DNA from: Streptomyces sp. SAI-127
GTDB lineage: Bacteria; Actinomycetota; Actinomycetes; Streptomycetales; Streptomycetaceae
Assembly (NCBI RefSeq): GCF_029894425.1
Contig: NZ_JARXYJ010000001.1
Location: 1,240,001 to 1,304,000 of the forward strand
Reading direction: 5' to 3'
DNA length: 64,000 bases
Below the pieces are notes generated by a model. That model worked only from the letters and a program-made list of their open reading frames with translations, was not told the DNA's origin and made no database searches. The position numbers were made by a program, and so were the translations under genes. Of the stretch, positions 8,641 to 17,550 are shown in pieces (the first letter of the stretch is position 1; each line of letters begins with the position of its first letter).

Positions 8641-9374
8641 GCGTGGCCTCCCAGTTCGGCGAGGCCCTTCACGACGACGTCGGCGCCGTGTTCGTAGAGG
8701 GCGTCGGTCTGTCCGACGCGGTCGAGGCCGACGACGTATCCGAAGCCGCCCGCGCGGCCCGCGTCCATGCCGGCGAGGGCGTCCTCGAAGACGGCGGACC
8801 GGGGTGCGTCCAGGCCCAGGTCGTGGGCGGCGGCGAGGAAGGTGTCGGGGCGCGGCTTGCCGGGCAGGTGCCGTTCGGCCGCGACCACGCCGTCGATGCG
8901 TACGTCGAAGAGGTCCTCGGCGTCGATCGCGCGCAGCACGTCACGGCAGTTGGCGCTGGAGGAGACGATCGCGGTGCGCAGTCCCTGTGCGCGGGCCGCC
9001 CGGATGTAGGTCAGGGTGTCGTCGTAGGCCTCGACTCCGTCGGTGCGGATCTTCTCCAGGACGAGGGTGTTCTTGCGGTTGCCGAGGCCGTGGACCGTCT
9101 CCGCGCCGGGCGGATCGTCCGGATTCCCGTCCGGCAGTTCGATGCCGCGGGAGGCGAGGAAGGTGCGCACGCCGTCTGCCCGCGGCAGACCGTCGACGTA
9201 CTCGTCGTAGTCGTGGTCGTCGAAAGGCCGGAAGCCCCCGCCCTCGCGTTCGCGCAGGAACGCGTCGAACATCTCCTTCCAGGCAGCCGCGTGCACGACG
9301 GCCGTCCTGGTGACGACCCCGTCGAGGTCGAACAGGCAGGCCTTGATCTCTACTGGCAGACCGAGCTCCGTCAT
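8637..9374 (-). CDS. pgmB: beta-phosphoglucomutase-like HAD hydrolase
   Basis: A 245-residue HAD-superfamily enzyme that should isomerise beta-glucose 1-phosphate to glucose 6-phosphate. HAD motif I is FDLDGVVTRTA (nucleophile Asp plus acid-base Asp two residues on), motif II is AIVSSSANC, motif III the Lys in GKPRPDTFL, and motif IV FEDALAGMDAG. The cap domain lies between motifs I and II. The ATG at 9374 was preferred because the frame further upstream has no HAD-like sequence; an AGGGAA lies rather far (13 bases) upstream. It overlaps the following GH65 gene by four bases, which supports the substrate assignment. Confidence 0.88.
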   Translation of the reverse strand: MTELGLPVEIKACLFDLDGVVTRTAVVHAAAWKEMFDAFLREREGGGFRPFDDHDYDEYVDGLPRADGVRTFLASRGIELPDGNPDDPPGAETVHGLGNRKNTLVLEKIRTDGVEAYDDTLTYIRAARAQGLRTAIVSSSANCRDVLRAIDAEDLFDVRIDGVVAAERHLPGKPRPDTFLAAAHDLGLDAPRSAVFEDALAGMDAGRAGGFGYVVGLDRVGQTDALYEHGADVVVKGLAELGGHA

Positions 9375-9417
9375 ACAGAACCCGGTTCCCTGCGAGGCGC
9401 CGTGCCAACAGACGGAT

Positions 9418-9876
9418 TCAGTCGTGGGGGAAGGAGTGGTGCTCGTGGGCCACGAGCCAGCGGCCGCGCTCCTTGCGCAGTCCGAAGGTGAGTCGGAGCC
9501 GGAAGCCGGGGTGTTCGGCGAGTTCCTCCGGGGTGGCGCAGCGCACCAGGGCGTGCGCGTAGGCGACGTCGGAGCCGGCGGTGATGTCGAGGGACTCGAT
9601 GTCGAAGCAGGCACCCTGGGCCTGCCACGCGAAGAAGGGCGGCCAGGCCGCACGGTAGGCGGCGAGGCCCCGGATGCCGTGATGGGGCGGCGGCACGTCG
9701 AACATCACGAGGTCCTGGGCGTGGTCGGCGATCACGCCGGCGAGGTCGCCGCGGTGGACGGCCGCGGCCCACCCGGTGATGAGGGCGCGGATCTGCGCCT
9801 CGTCGCCGGAGGAGTCGGAGACGTGGGCGGCGTGGGCGGTGTAGGAGGCGTCGAAGTCGTCGAAGTCCTGGGGCAC
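9418..9876 (-). CDS. NTF2-like (SnoaL/DUF4440-type) protein
   Basis: A 152-residue soluble protein of the cone-shaped NTF2-like fold. The pattern fits: an N-terminal helix (DEAQIRALITGWAAAVHRGD), the VMFDVPPPHHG strand, and a C-terminal beta-sheet ending in the segment RWLVAHEHHSFP. Such proteins are small-molecule isomerases or hydrolases, or only binding domains; the substrate cannot be predicted. The GTG start at 9876 is preceded by AGGAG at good spacing. It lies 43 bases upstream of the beta-phosphoglucomutase gene on the same strand and may be the first gene of that operon. Confidence 0.75.
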   Translation of the reverse strand: MPQDFDDFDASYTAHAAHVSDSSGDEAQIRALITGWAAAVHRGDLAGVIADHAQDLVMFDVPPPHHGIRGLAAYRAAWPPFFAWQAQGACFDIESLDITAGSDVAYAHALVRCATPEELAEHPGFRLRLTFGLRKERGRWLVAHEHHSFPHD

Positions 9877-9953
9877 GGCTGGGGCTCCTTTCTCCCCTTC
9901 CGCCCTCCAGGGTGCCTGGCCAACCTGTGGTCGACGAATGACACACTCGGCGT

Positions 9954-10616
9954 GTGCCGCTGACCTTCGACGACCTCCTGGCCCGCGCCCGTTCCCTCGC
10001 CGGACCCGAGGGGCGGGCCGTCCTCGGTATCGCCGGGCCCCCCGGCTCGGGAAAGACGACCCTCGCCGAGCGTCTGGTGCGGGCGCTGAACGGCTCCGGC
10101 GAGCGCTGGGTGGCGCACGTCCCCATGGACGGCTTCCACCTCGCCGACGTGGAGCTGGACCGGCTCGGTCTGCGTGACCGCAAGGGCGCGCCCGAGACCT
10201 TCGACGCGGGCGGGTACGCGGCCCTGCTGCGGCGGTTGCGTGAGGAAGCGGGCGGCGACGTGGTGTACGCGCCGGGTTTCGAACGGGTGCTGGAGCAGCC
10301 GATCGCCGGGGCGATCCCGGTGCCGCCGACGGCCCGTCTGATCGTGACCGAGGGGAACTACCTGCTCCTCGGCACCGGCGCCTGGACGCGGGTCCGGCTC
10401 GCTCTGGACGAGGTGTGGTTCTGCGCGCTCGACGAGGTCGAACGGGTGAGCCGGCTGGTGGCCCGGCACGAGGAGTTCGGCAAGACCCACGAGGAGGCGT
10501 TGGCGTGGGTGCGGCGCTCGGACCAGCGCAACGCGGAGCTGGTGGCGGCGACACGGGACCGGGCCGACCTGGTGGTGCCGGTGGCGACGCTGCCGCGCCT
10601 CGACACACAGGTGTAA
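9954..10616 (+). CDS. uridine-kinase-like P-loop nucleoside/sugar kinase
   Basis: A 220-residue P-loop kinase of the uridine kinase / phosphoribulokinase / pantothenate kinase class. Walker A is GPPGSGKTT (residues 28-36); the second conserved block HVPMDGFHLAD and the EGNYLLL segment are typical of this subgroup, which is often annotated as nucleoside or fructose-type kinase. A lid region with DRKGAPETFD and arginines in the VSRLVARH segment follows. It starts with GTG, with another in-frame choice not evident, and is divergent from the NTF2-like gene, 77 bases away. Substrate is undetermined. Confidence 0.8.
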   Translation: MPLTFDDLLARARSLAGPEGRAVLGIAGPPGSGKTTLAERLVRALNGSGERWVAHVPMDGFHLADVELDRLGLRDRKGAPETFDAGGYAALLRRLREEAGGDVVYAPGFERVLEQPIAGAIPVPPTARLIVTEGNYLLLGTGAWTRVRLALDEVWFCALDEVERVSRLVARHEEFGKTHEEALAWVRRSDQRNAELVAATRDRADLVVPVATLPRLDTQV

Positions 10617-10638
10617 GCCTTTCAGCAGGCGGACAGCG

Positions 10639-11106
10639 TCAGTTCCGGCTCTCGGCGCGCTGTCCGTCCTCGATCAGGCCCTCCGCCGCGTCGAGGAGGT
10701 TCACCGCCTGGAGCAGCGCCCACACCGTGCTCGGCCAGTCACCGATGGGGTGCGCGCCCGGCGCCAGGGTGTAACGGGCGTACGGCAGACCGGAGTTGCG
10801 CACCCTCTGGTTCGGGTAGCCCGGGTTGTCGTCGGTGTACACCCGCTCGCGCAGGTGGAAGGCGAGGCTGCGGCCGACCGCCTCCGGCAGCCTGGGGTCC
10901 TTGCTCCGCTGCCAGGCGAAGGCGAGCAGGGAGGTGATGCCGAGCGAGGTGTCGCCGATGTCGTCTACGCAGTCGGGGTGTTCGAGGTTGCTCTCGGGCG
11001 TCAGCCGGGCGAGGGCCTGCTCGACGACGTCGGCGAGGACGGTGTCGTACACCTCCGGGGTGTCCGGGAGGTCGTGCAGCGGGCCGCGCTGGTGAAGCAG
11101 GTGCAC
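10639..11106 (-). CDS. small or truncated alpha-helical-barrel protein
   Basis: A frame of 155 codons starting with GTG at 11106. Its sequence (CVDDIGDTSLGITSLLAFAW, then GLPYARYTLAPGAHPIGDWP) resembles the last helical hairpins of (alpha/alpha)6-barrel carbohydrate enzymes rather than a complete protein. It lies in the same reading frame as the preceding gene, separated by that gene's TGA and 16 further codons without a start. It may therefore be an independent short gene with a weak ribosome-binding site (AAGGA 13 bases away), or the left-over 3' end of a larger enzyme. I do not recognise a named family. Confidence 0.45.
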   Translation of the reverse strand: MHLLHQRGPLHDLPDTPEVYDTVLADVVEQALARLTPESNLEHPDCVDDIGDTSLGITSLLAFAWQRSKDPRLPEAVGRSLAFHLRERVYTDDNPGYPNQRVRNSGLPYARYTLAPGAHPIGDWPSTVWALLQAVNLLDAAEGLIEDGQRAESRN

Positions 11107-11154
11107 GAGAGGGTCAGTCCTTCTTGGCGGAGTCCATGGAGTGGTTCGTCGGGG

Positions 11155-12873
11155 TCACACGGCAGGTGCGGATCGGCGGACGCGCAGTGCGACAGTCAGG
11201 GTTTGCGGGCCGCTTCCCCCGAGGTAGACGCGGTTCCCGGTCGTCGCGTCGGTGCCGCCCACCACGGTGTAGTCCTGACCCGGGTCGTAGCGCAGTACGT
11301 CGCTCCGGTCAGGCCCGGCGAGTGGTTCGCCCGCCTCGACGCCGGCCTCGACCCGGATCTCGTCGTCACCGACCCGGTAGGTCATCGGCCCGGTCGTCAG
11401 GCACCAGCGTCCGTCGCCGATCGCTACGGCGCCGTCCGTCACGCCGCCCGGCCGGAAGGTCAGTTCGAGGGCCCAGGGCACCCGTGGTCCGCTGATGTCG
11501 ATCCGCAGGTCGGCACCGTCCTCCCGCAGGTCCACCTCGGCGCGGGTCGTGTGCGAGACCTCGTCCCGAGGCCGGTCGGGGAAGGCCATCGCGGCCGAGA
11601 AGCGGCCCTCGTCCGTCATCCGGTAGACGCCGCCGTCCTGTCGCCGATCCGGCGGGAGCGGCTGGTAGTAGGCGGCCGTGAGGGTTTCGGTGAGCCGGTA
11701 GCGGTTGTCGGCGAGCTGTTCCATGTCGGCCGCGCGGAAAGGGCCCAGGTCGAAGAAGCCCCGCGAGAGACGGACCGCGTCGAGGACGGCGTCGCCCGCG
11801 AACAGCCGCAGAAAGGTGGGATTGCAGGCGAGGCCCGAACGGATACGCCGGTGCTCGGGCACGTCGGAGCCGCCGTACACCACCGTGTGCGCGGTGGCCG
11901 AGGCACGTGCGGCGAGACGCGCGGTGCTGAGGTACCGGTCGCGCGGAAGGGGCTCCGCGGTCGGGGCCGGCAGGGTGCGGCACAGGTCCGGGGTGAGGAG
12001 GGTCTCGGCGAGCAGGTCGGGGTCGTCGACACCGCCGGCGGCCGCCCGCTGCGCCACCCGGGCGAAGTCGCCCCGGCCGGTGCGGATCGCGAGCAGCCGG
12101 TAGTGCGGCAGGTAGGGGCCCAGCGGGAACGGGTGGTTCTGGTCCTGCCGTCGCGAGTGGACGGTCTCCACCGTGCCGTCCGGCCTGATCAGGTCCAGGG
12201 TCGCGGCGAGATTGCGCTCGACGGCGTACAGCAGGTCGGCCCGGCCGAGCACTTCGGCCAGCAGCAGCAGCGACGGGTTGGACACGTGGGCCGCGTAGTT
12301 GGCGCTCCGTTCCGAGTACAGGCCCTCCGCGTCGATGTCGACGCCCTCGGCGAGCCACTCCTCGACGCGGTCGAGCAGCCGGTCGTCGGGGAACGACCGG
12401 TGCAGCCGGGCCAGCGCCGCGCACAGTTCCCAGCGGTGGTTCGGGGTGTGCACTCCGCCGGTCAGGAGACTGCCGGAGGCGGCGCCTGCGATCTCGGCGA
12501 GCGCGGCCGTGACGTCCTTCAGTTCCGGCCCCCCGCCGGCCGCGAGGACGTGCGCGTCGCACACGTCGTTGACGGTGAACGCGGAGTCGGGCGGTGACTG
12601 CACGTTGTCGCCGCCGGCGAAGAGGCCGGTGGGTGTCTGTACGGCCCGCAGGGCCCGCAGGTGGGTCATCGCGGCGGCGACGGCCCCCTTGCTGCCGTGC
12701 AGTGCCGAGTCCGGGGAACGGTAGGCCGCGACCAGGGTCTTCACCCGCCGCGCCAGACCACGGTGCGGCACACCGGCGGGATCCTCGTCGGGGACGGCCG
12801 CCAGCGGGACGGCCGACCGGTCGGCGGCGCGGGCCGCCGCGCGGACGAATTCGTGGTCGAGCGGGGTGGGCAA
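11155..12873 (-). CDS. heparinase II/III-like carbohydrate-active protein
   Basis: A 572-residue protein with a helical N-terminal half and a beta-sandwich C-terminal half, the layout of heparinase II/III-like and related polysaccharide lyases. The segment GGVHTPNHRWELCAALARLH and the following YSERSANYAAHVSNPS sit where such barrel enzymes carry catalytic Asn/His/Arg/Tyr residues. No signal peptide is seen, so it would act inside the cell on imported oligosaccharides. I chose a TTG start at 12873 because AAGGAC precedes it by six bases and overlaps the end of the upstream permease gene, showing coupling; no ATG or GTG fits. It is the fourth gene of the ABC operon. The family call is by fold impression and needs a profile search. 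Confidence 0.6.
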   Translation of the reverse strand: MPTPLDHEFVRAAARAADRSAVPLAAVPDEDPAGVPHRGLARRVKTLVAAYRSPDSALHGSKGAVAAAMTHLRALRAVQTPTGLFAGGDNVQSPPDSAFTVNDVCDAHVLAAGGGPELKDVTAALAEIAGAASGSLLTGGVHTPNHRWELCAALARLHRSFPDDRLLDRVEEWLAEGVDIDAEGLYSERSANYAAHVSNPSLLLLAEVLGRADLLYAVERNLAATLDLIRPDGTVETVHSRRQDQNHPFPLGPYLPHYRLLAIRTGRGDFARVAQRAAAGGVDDPDLLAETLLTPDLCRTLPAPTAEPLPRDRYLSTARLAARASATAHTVVYGGSDVPEHRRIRSGLACNPTFLRLFAGDAVLDAVRLSRGFFDLGPFRAADMEQLADNRYRLTETLTAAYYQPLPPDRRQDGGVYRMTDEGRFSAAMAFPDRPRDEVSHTTRAEVDLREDGADLRIDISGPRVPWALELTFRPGGVTDGAVAIGDGRWCLTTGPMTYRVGDDEIRVEAGVEAGEPLAGPDRSDVLRYDPGQDYTVVGGTDATTGNRVYLGGSGPQTLTVALRVRRSAPAV

Positions 12874-12875
12874 GG

Positions 12876-13778
12876 TCAGTCCTTCAGTCCGGCGTTGATG
12901 TCGGCGCTCATGACGTAGCGCTGGAAGACCAGGAAGATGGCGATCAGCGGGATCATGGAGATGACCGACGCGCCGAGCAGTACCGACCAGTTGATGTTCT
13001 GGGCGCCGACGATGCTCTGGATGCCGATCTGCACGGTGAACTTGTTGGGGTCGTTGAGCATCAGGAGCGGCCAGATGTAGTCGTTCCAGCGCCACTGGAA
13101 GGACAGGATGGCGAGGGTCAGCATGATGGGCCGGGAGAGCGGCACCATGATCCGCAGGAAGATCGACAGTTCGCGGGCGCCGTCGATGCGTGCGGCTTCG
13201 ACCAGTTCGTCCGGAACCGTCAGGAAGAACTGGCGGAACATGAAGCATCCGGTCGCCGTGAGCACGGCCGGGAGGATGATGCCGGCGAACGAGTTGTAGA
13301 GGCCGAGGTTGCGGACCACCAGGAACTCCGGGGCGAGCATGACCTCGGACGGCAGCATCGTGGTGGCCAGGATGCAGATGAAGAACGCCTTGAGCCATCT
13401 GTTGTCGTACTTGGCCAGCGCGTACCCCGTGCAGCAGCTGACACCCACCGTGAGGATCGTCGTGATCACGCACACGATGGCCGTGTTGATGAAGTACTGG
13501 GAGAAGTTGGCGCTGTCCCACGCTGCCTTGAATCCCGACAGGGTGGGGTTGTGCGGGACCAGCGTCAGCGGATAGGAGAACAGGTCGCTGGCCGGCTTGA
13601 GGGAGCTGAGGACGAACCACAGCACCGGAAACCCGTACAGGCACGCCATGATCCACAGCAGTGTCGTCGCGGACACCGCCTGCCGGAGCCCGCCGGTGGC
13701 CGTCTTGCGGGGCCGCTTCCTGGAGACTCGCCGTCCGGAGTCGACGTCGGCCGAGCGCGGGATGTCTGTGGTTGTCAT
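12876..13778 (-). CDS. sugar ABC transporter permease (MalG type)
   Basis: A 300-residue inner-membrane subunit with six helices (first near residues 36-58). The cytoplasmic EAA loop that docks the ATPase reads DELVEAARIDGARELSIF, followed by LRIMVPLSRP. The ATG at 13778 has GGTGGAG upstream and overlaps the stop of the partner permease by four bases (ATGA). Together with the partner and the binding protein it forms a CUT1-type carbohydrate importer. No ATPase gene is present, so a shared ATPase such as MsiK elsewhere in the genome is expected. Confidence 0.93.
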   Translation of the reverse strand: MTTTDIPRSADVDSGRRVSRKRPRKTATGGLRQAVSATTLLWIMACLYGFPVLWFVLSSLKPASDLFSYPLTLVPHNPTLSGFKAAWDSANFSQYFINTAIVCVITTILTVGVSCCTGYALAKYDNRWLKAFFICILATTMLPSEVMLAPEFLVVRNLGLYNSFAGIILPAVLTATGCFMFRQFFLTVPDELVEAARIDGARELSIFLRIMVPLSRPIMLTLAILSFQWRWNDYIWPLLMLNDPNKFTVQIGIQSIVGAQNINWSVLLGASVISMIPLIAIFLVFQRYVMSADINAGLKD

Positions 13779-14686
13779 CGGTTCTCCACCCGCCGGTTGA
13801 CCATCAGCTGGACGACCGCGACGGCCATCAGGATGAGCATGAGCACGAATGACGCGGCGCTCGCGTAGCCGATCTGGCCCCGTTTGAAGCCGGTCTCGTA
13901 GATGTACTGGACGAGCAGGTTGTTCGACGTGCCGGGTCCGCCGTTGTTGAGGGCGACGAACACCGGGTACTCCTTCATCGCGTTGATCGTGTTGAGCAGG
14001 ATGACGATGAACGAGGTGGGCGCGATGCTCGGCAGGGTGATGCTGAAGAACTGGCGCCAGGGGCCGGCGCCGTCGAGCGAGGCGGCCTCGTAGTACGACA
14101 CCGGTACGTTCTTGATCGCCGCGATGAACAGCAGCATCGTGAAACCCGTCCAGGCCCAGGCCGCCGCCATCACCACCACGAGCAACGAGAGGTCCGCGTT
14201 CGACTGCCACGGAACGGCGTCTCCACCGAACTTCTCGATGACGTAGTTGACCAGTCCGAAGTTCTCGCCGAACATCCACCGCCACAGGACACCCACGACA
14301 ATGGGCGACAGCAGCCACGGGATGAAGAAGAGGACGCGGGCGACCGACCCGCCCTTGGCGTGCTTGCTCACCACCAGGTTGGCGGCGAGCAGCGAGACCA
14401 CGAAGTTCAGCGGGACGAAGAGGACGGTGTACAGCAGGGTCCGGGTCAGCGCGTCGTAGAACGTGGAGTCCCCGAACAGGTTGTGGTAGTTGTCCAGCCC
14501 GACCCACTGGAACACCCCCACGCCCGTGTAGTTCGTGAAGGAGTAGACGAGCCCGATCACCGCCGGCCAGACGAAGAACAGCGAGAAGAGCACGACATTG
14601 GCCGCGATCAGGACGAGCGGCGCAAGCGTGTACCTGTTGCGTCTCCTGGGCGGGCTCACGGACACGTCCGAGGCGCGTTTTGTCAT
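13775..14686 (-). CDS. sugar ABC transporter permease (MalF type)
   Basis: A 303-residue permease with six helices; helix 1 covers about residues 21-45. The EAA loop is VSYYEAASLDGAGPWRQF, followed by FSITLPSIAPT, and the last loop has the typical EYPVFVALNNGGPG sequence. It lies between the binding-protein gene (122 bases upstream, with a hairpin in the gap) and the second permease. The hairpin after the binding-protein gene would let that protein be made in excess over the permeases, as in many sugar operons. Confidence 0.93.
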   Translation of the reverse strand: MTKRASDVSVSPPRRRNRYTLAPLVLIAANVVLFSLFFVWPAVIGLVYSFTNYTGVGVFQWVGLDNYHNLFGDSTFYDALTRTLLYTVLFVPLNFVVSLLAANLVVSKHAKGGSVARVLFFIPWLLSPIVVGVLWRWMFGENFGLVNYVIEKFGGDAVPWQSNADLSLLVVVMAAAWAWTGFTMLLFIAAIKNVPVSYYEAASLDGAGPWRQFFSITLPSIAPTSFIVILLNTINAMKEYPVFVALNNGGPGTSNNLLVQYIYETGFKRGQIGYASAASFVLMLILMAVAVVQLMVNRRVENR

Positions 14687-14760
14687 CTTCCTGACTCCGT
14701 GCTGGTGGAATGGGTTGCTGTGGACTCAGCCATGAGCCCGGCGTCACGCGGGGCCTGAGG

Positions 14761-14792
14761 CCGGGCGGCGGTGTCTTGGTCCCGCCGCCCGG
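14761..14792 (-). terminator. GC-rich hairpin between binding protein and permease genes
   Basis: Perfect 11-base arms CCGGGCGGCGG (14761-14771) and CCGCCGCCCGG (14782-14792) with a ten-base loop, 17 bases after the stop of the binding-protein gene. There is no U-tract. It could be a partial terminator or an mRNA-stabilising structure that sets gene dosage within the operon. Confidence 0.6.
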
Positions 14793-14808
14793 GCCTGCTG
14801 GCCTACGC

Positions 14809-16131
14809 TCAGCCGCCGACCTGCTGGTTGTAGCCGTCCACGATGTTCTGCAGGGCCTTGTCGGCCGACTGCTGGCCGTTGATCGCCTTGCCGAGCTCCG
14901 TCTTGGTCGGGTCCTCGGTGAGGCTCTTGCCCTTCAGCACCCAGTTCGTCTGCGCGCTGTTGAAGTAGCCGGAGATCGGGGCGTAGAGCGGGATCGACTC
15001 GTTGTAGAGCTTGAACGCCGCCTGCGCCGCCTCGGACTTGAAGGGGTACTTCGGGCTCAGACCGCTCTCGACCGGCAGGAATCCGGACGCCTCGCACAGC
15101 GCCTGGTAGTGGGCCGGCTCGTACAGCCAGGACAGGAACTTCGTCGCGGCGGTGGCCGCGTCGCCGTTGTTGTTGAAGCCCACCGTCATGCCGCCGCTGT
15201 TGACGTCGCTGGCCTGCACCGGCTGGGCGGGAGTCGGGACGCTCGCCCACTCGAACTTCTTGATGCTGTCCGCGAAGGCGGGCACCTGCCACACGCCGGA
15301 CCAGTAGGCGACCACGTCACCGCTCTGGAACATGGCGGACGGGTCGGCGCCGCTCGTCCACACCGACTTCGGCATGGTCTTGTCGTCGTTCCATCCGACG
15401 AAGGTGTTCACGGCCTTCTTGGTCGCCGCGTCCACCGAGAACTTGCCGGAGGAGTCCGCGTGGACGTACTGCCCGCCCATCTCGTACACCATGGCGCGGA
15501 GCCGGGACGGCGACTGGTCGAAGGTCAGGGAGTACTTGGCGCCGGTCTTCTCGCGGACCTTGTTCGCCGCGGCGATGAAGTCGGTCCAGGTCCAGGTCTT
15601 CGACGGCGAGGCCGGGAAGGAGACGCCCGCCTTCTCGAACAGCGACTTGTTGATGAACAGGCCGGACGCGGTGACGTCCGAGGGGATGGACAGCACCTTG
15701 CCGGACGAGTCCTTGGCGAGGAAGTTGGGGTTGATGTTGTTGCTCTTCTTGTTGGCGATGGAGCTCAGGTCGACCAGCTTGCTCGACCAGATCGGGTCCA
15801 GCGCCGGCACGGCCGCCACGTCGGGCAGGGAGTTCGCCTGCGCGGCGTTGTGCAGCTTCGTCGTGTAGCCGTCGTAGGGAATGTTGACGAGCTTGACGTT
15901 GACGCCGGTTTCCTTCTTGTACTGCGCCACCATCTTCTTCCAGCCCGCGTCCTGCCCCGGAACCGTGGAGATCCAGAACGTCAGGGACTTGGAGGTGCCG
16001 CCCGAGTCGGAACCCCCGCCGCAGGCGGAGAGCAGCATGACACCGGCCGTGGTTACGGCAGCGAGAGGAGCCAGACGGCGCATGCCGCCGCGGCCGAGTC
16101 GGCGGGAGCGCCGCACACCTACAGTGGTCAT
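14809..16131 (-). CDS. sugar ABC transporter substrate-binding lipoprotein
   Basis: A 440-residue extracellular solute-binding protein (family 1) that would capture a sugar and hand it to the two downstream permeases. The N-terminus has a basic stretch (RRSRRLGRGG), a hydrophobic core and the lipobox LLSAC at residues 33-37, followed by GGGSDSGG, so it is lipid-anchored. The body has the family's PYDGYTTKLHNA and EDPTKTELGKAING segments. I start it at the ATG at 16131, which follows AAGGGATCG; a start at MRRLAP 16 codons later would give a more standard signal. A LacI-type operator-like sequence lies 236 bases upstream. Confidence 0.93.
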   Translation of the reverse strand: MTTVGVRRSRRLGRGGMRRLAPLAAVTTAGVMLLSACGGGSDSGGTSKSLTFWISTVPGQDAGWKKMVAQYKKETGVNVKLVNIPYDGYTTKLHNAAQANSLPDVAAVPALDPIWSSKLVDLSSIANKKSNNINPNFLAKDSSGKVLSIPSDVTASGLFINKSLFEKAGVSFPASPSKTWTWTDFIAAANKVREKTGAKYSLTFDQSPSRLRAMVYEMGGQYVHADSSGKFSVDAATKKAVNTFVGWNDDKTMPKSVWTSGADPSAMFQSGDVVAYWSGVWQVPAFADSIKKFEWASVPTPAQPVQASDVNSGGMTVGFNNNGDAATAATKFLSWLYEPAHYQALCEASGFLPVESGLSPKYPFKSEAAQAAFKLYNESIPLYAPISGYFNSAQTNWVLKGKSLTEDPTKTELGKAINGQQSADKALQNIVDGYNQQVGG

Positions 16132-16366
16132 CTTCGATCCCTTTTTCGTCGTAGGGGACGGAGCACGGCGCCGACGGACGCGGCACGGGTGCATTGTGCA
16201 GGAGGGTCTGCTTTCCGAGGGCGCGGCCTCGCCCGGCCGCGTCATCCTGAAGAGCGGGGGTCCCCGGCCGTCATGGCCGCTGCCGCACAAGCACGCCCTG
16301 GTGCGGTTGCCGTACGTCGAGTACGGGCGGGACGCTCGCTCCAAGCCGGCGTCCCGGCCGACTTAG

Positions 16367-16375
16367 AAAGCGCTT
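16367..16375. promoter_or_regulatory. LacI-type operator-like AAAGCGCTT
   Basis: The perfect palindrome AAGCGCTT (16368-16375) lies in the 276-base gap between the ROK regulator stop and the binding-protein start, which otherwise shows no gene. Its centre is the core that many LacI-family repressors bind. The same core occurs before the oxidoreductase gene near 33.77 kb. No LacI-family gene is in the window. Confidence 0.3.
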
Positions 16376-16407
16376 GTCCGGACATTGGCAGACCGAGTCC
16401 GAAACCG

Positions 16408-17550
16408 TCAATCCTTCGTCCGCGCCGCCTGGGTCACGGTTTGGACTCCTCTGGCGACCGCGAGCCGGGCTGCGCCCACCACGGTGCCGAGATCACCGAC
16501 CTGGCTGCTGACCACCTCGGTGGGCCAGCTGAGCCGCGCCAGCTCGGCCCGCACACCGGGCAGGAGCTGCGGATACGCTCCGGTGCTGCCGCCCAGGACG
16601 AGCAGCCCCGGGTCCAGTACGGCGGTCACGGCGGCGGCCAGCCTGCCCACGTCCACGGCGTGTCTGTCGACGACCGCGCGGGCCGTGGCACTTCCTTGTC
16701 CGGCGAGGGCGAAGAGCCGCTCGGCCGTGCGGGGGCACGCCCCGTCGGATGCGGGCCAGGCCTCGGCGGCCCGGCGCAGCAGGGACCGGGACCCGATGTA
16801 CTCCTCCAGGGCCTCGTGACGGGGCTCCAGGCCGTCGTCCCAGGGGTAGGGCAGCCGGGCGACCTCTCCGGCCGCGCCGTTGGCCCCGGCCAGCACGTGC
16901 CCTCCCACGACGATGCCCAGACCGATACCGACGCCGATCCGCAGGTAGCCGAAGGTGTGACGGCCACGGGCCGCGCCCTCGTGCAGTTCCGCGAGCGCGG
17001 CGCAGTTGACGTTGTTCTCGAGGTGGACGGGCACTCCTGGCGGCAGCGCGACGGCCACCGCGTCGAAGACGGGGCCGGCCTTGGCGGTCGCCGGGCGCAC
17101 GGTGCCCTCCTCGGCCCGTGCGGTGACGTCACCGACGGCCACGACGATGGCGCGCAGCGGAGCGTCGGCTGGCAGCGCGGACAGCGCGTCGCGCACCACG
17201 TCGGCGGCCTCCTCCCGGGGGCCGGTGGCCTCGGCGAGGAGGGTGCCGTCCAGGGCGCAGGCGCGGACCCGGGTGACGGCGGGGCCGAGGTCGACGGCGA
17301 GCACAGCGCCCGCGGCCGGGCCGAGGCGGTACACGGCGGCGCTGCGGCCCGTACCGCCGGAGGAGGTGCCGGAGTGGGCGGCGAGGTGGACGCCCTCCAG
17401 TTCGGCGACGGCGGAGGAGACCGTCGGCTTGGACAGCCCCGCGAGGCTCGCCAACTGCGGCCGGGTCGCGGTGCCGGCCTGGGCCAGCACGGCGAATACG
17501 GCGTTGGCGCTTTCGGTCAGACGGGGGGTTCTAGCCACGTCGTGTTCCAC
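16408..17550 (-). CDS. ROK-family transcriptional regulator
   Basis: A 380-residue repressor-type ROK protein. Residues about 10-65 form a winged helix-turn-helix (TRPQLASLAGLSKPTVSSAV), and the rest is a sugar-kinase-like fold with the glycine-rich GYLRIGVGIGLGIVVGG and NGAAGEVARL segments. The zinc-binding CxCGxxGC motif of true ROK kinases is absent, so it probably senses a sugar without phosphorylating it. GTG at 17550 is used; GTG at 17538 has better ribosome-binding-site spacing and is a real alternative. It lies between the sugar ABC operon and a divergent kinase gene and is the likely regulator of both. Confidence 0.88.
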   Translation of the reverse strand: MEHDVARTPRLTESANAVFAVLAQAGTATRPQLASLAGLSKPTVSSAVAELEGVHLAAHSGTSSGGTGRSAAVYRLGPAAGAVLAVDLGPAVTRVRACALDGTLLAEATGPREEAADVVRDALSALPADAPLRAIVVAVGDVTARAEEGTVRPATAKAGPVFDAVAVALPPGVPVHLENNVNCAALAELHEGAARGRHTFGYLRIGVGIGLGIVVGGHVLAGANGAAGEVARLPYPWDDGLEPRHEALEEYIGSRSLLRRAAEAWPASDGACPRTAERLFALAGQGSATARAVVDRHAVDVGRLAAAVTAVLDPGLLVLGGSTGAYPQLLPGVRAELARLSWPTEVVSSQVGDLGTVVGAARLAVARGVQTVTQAARTKD

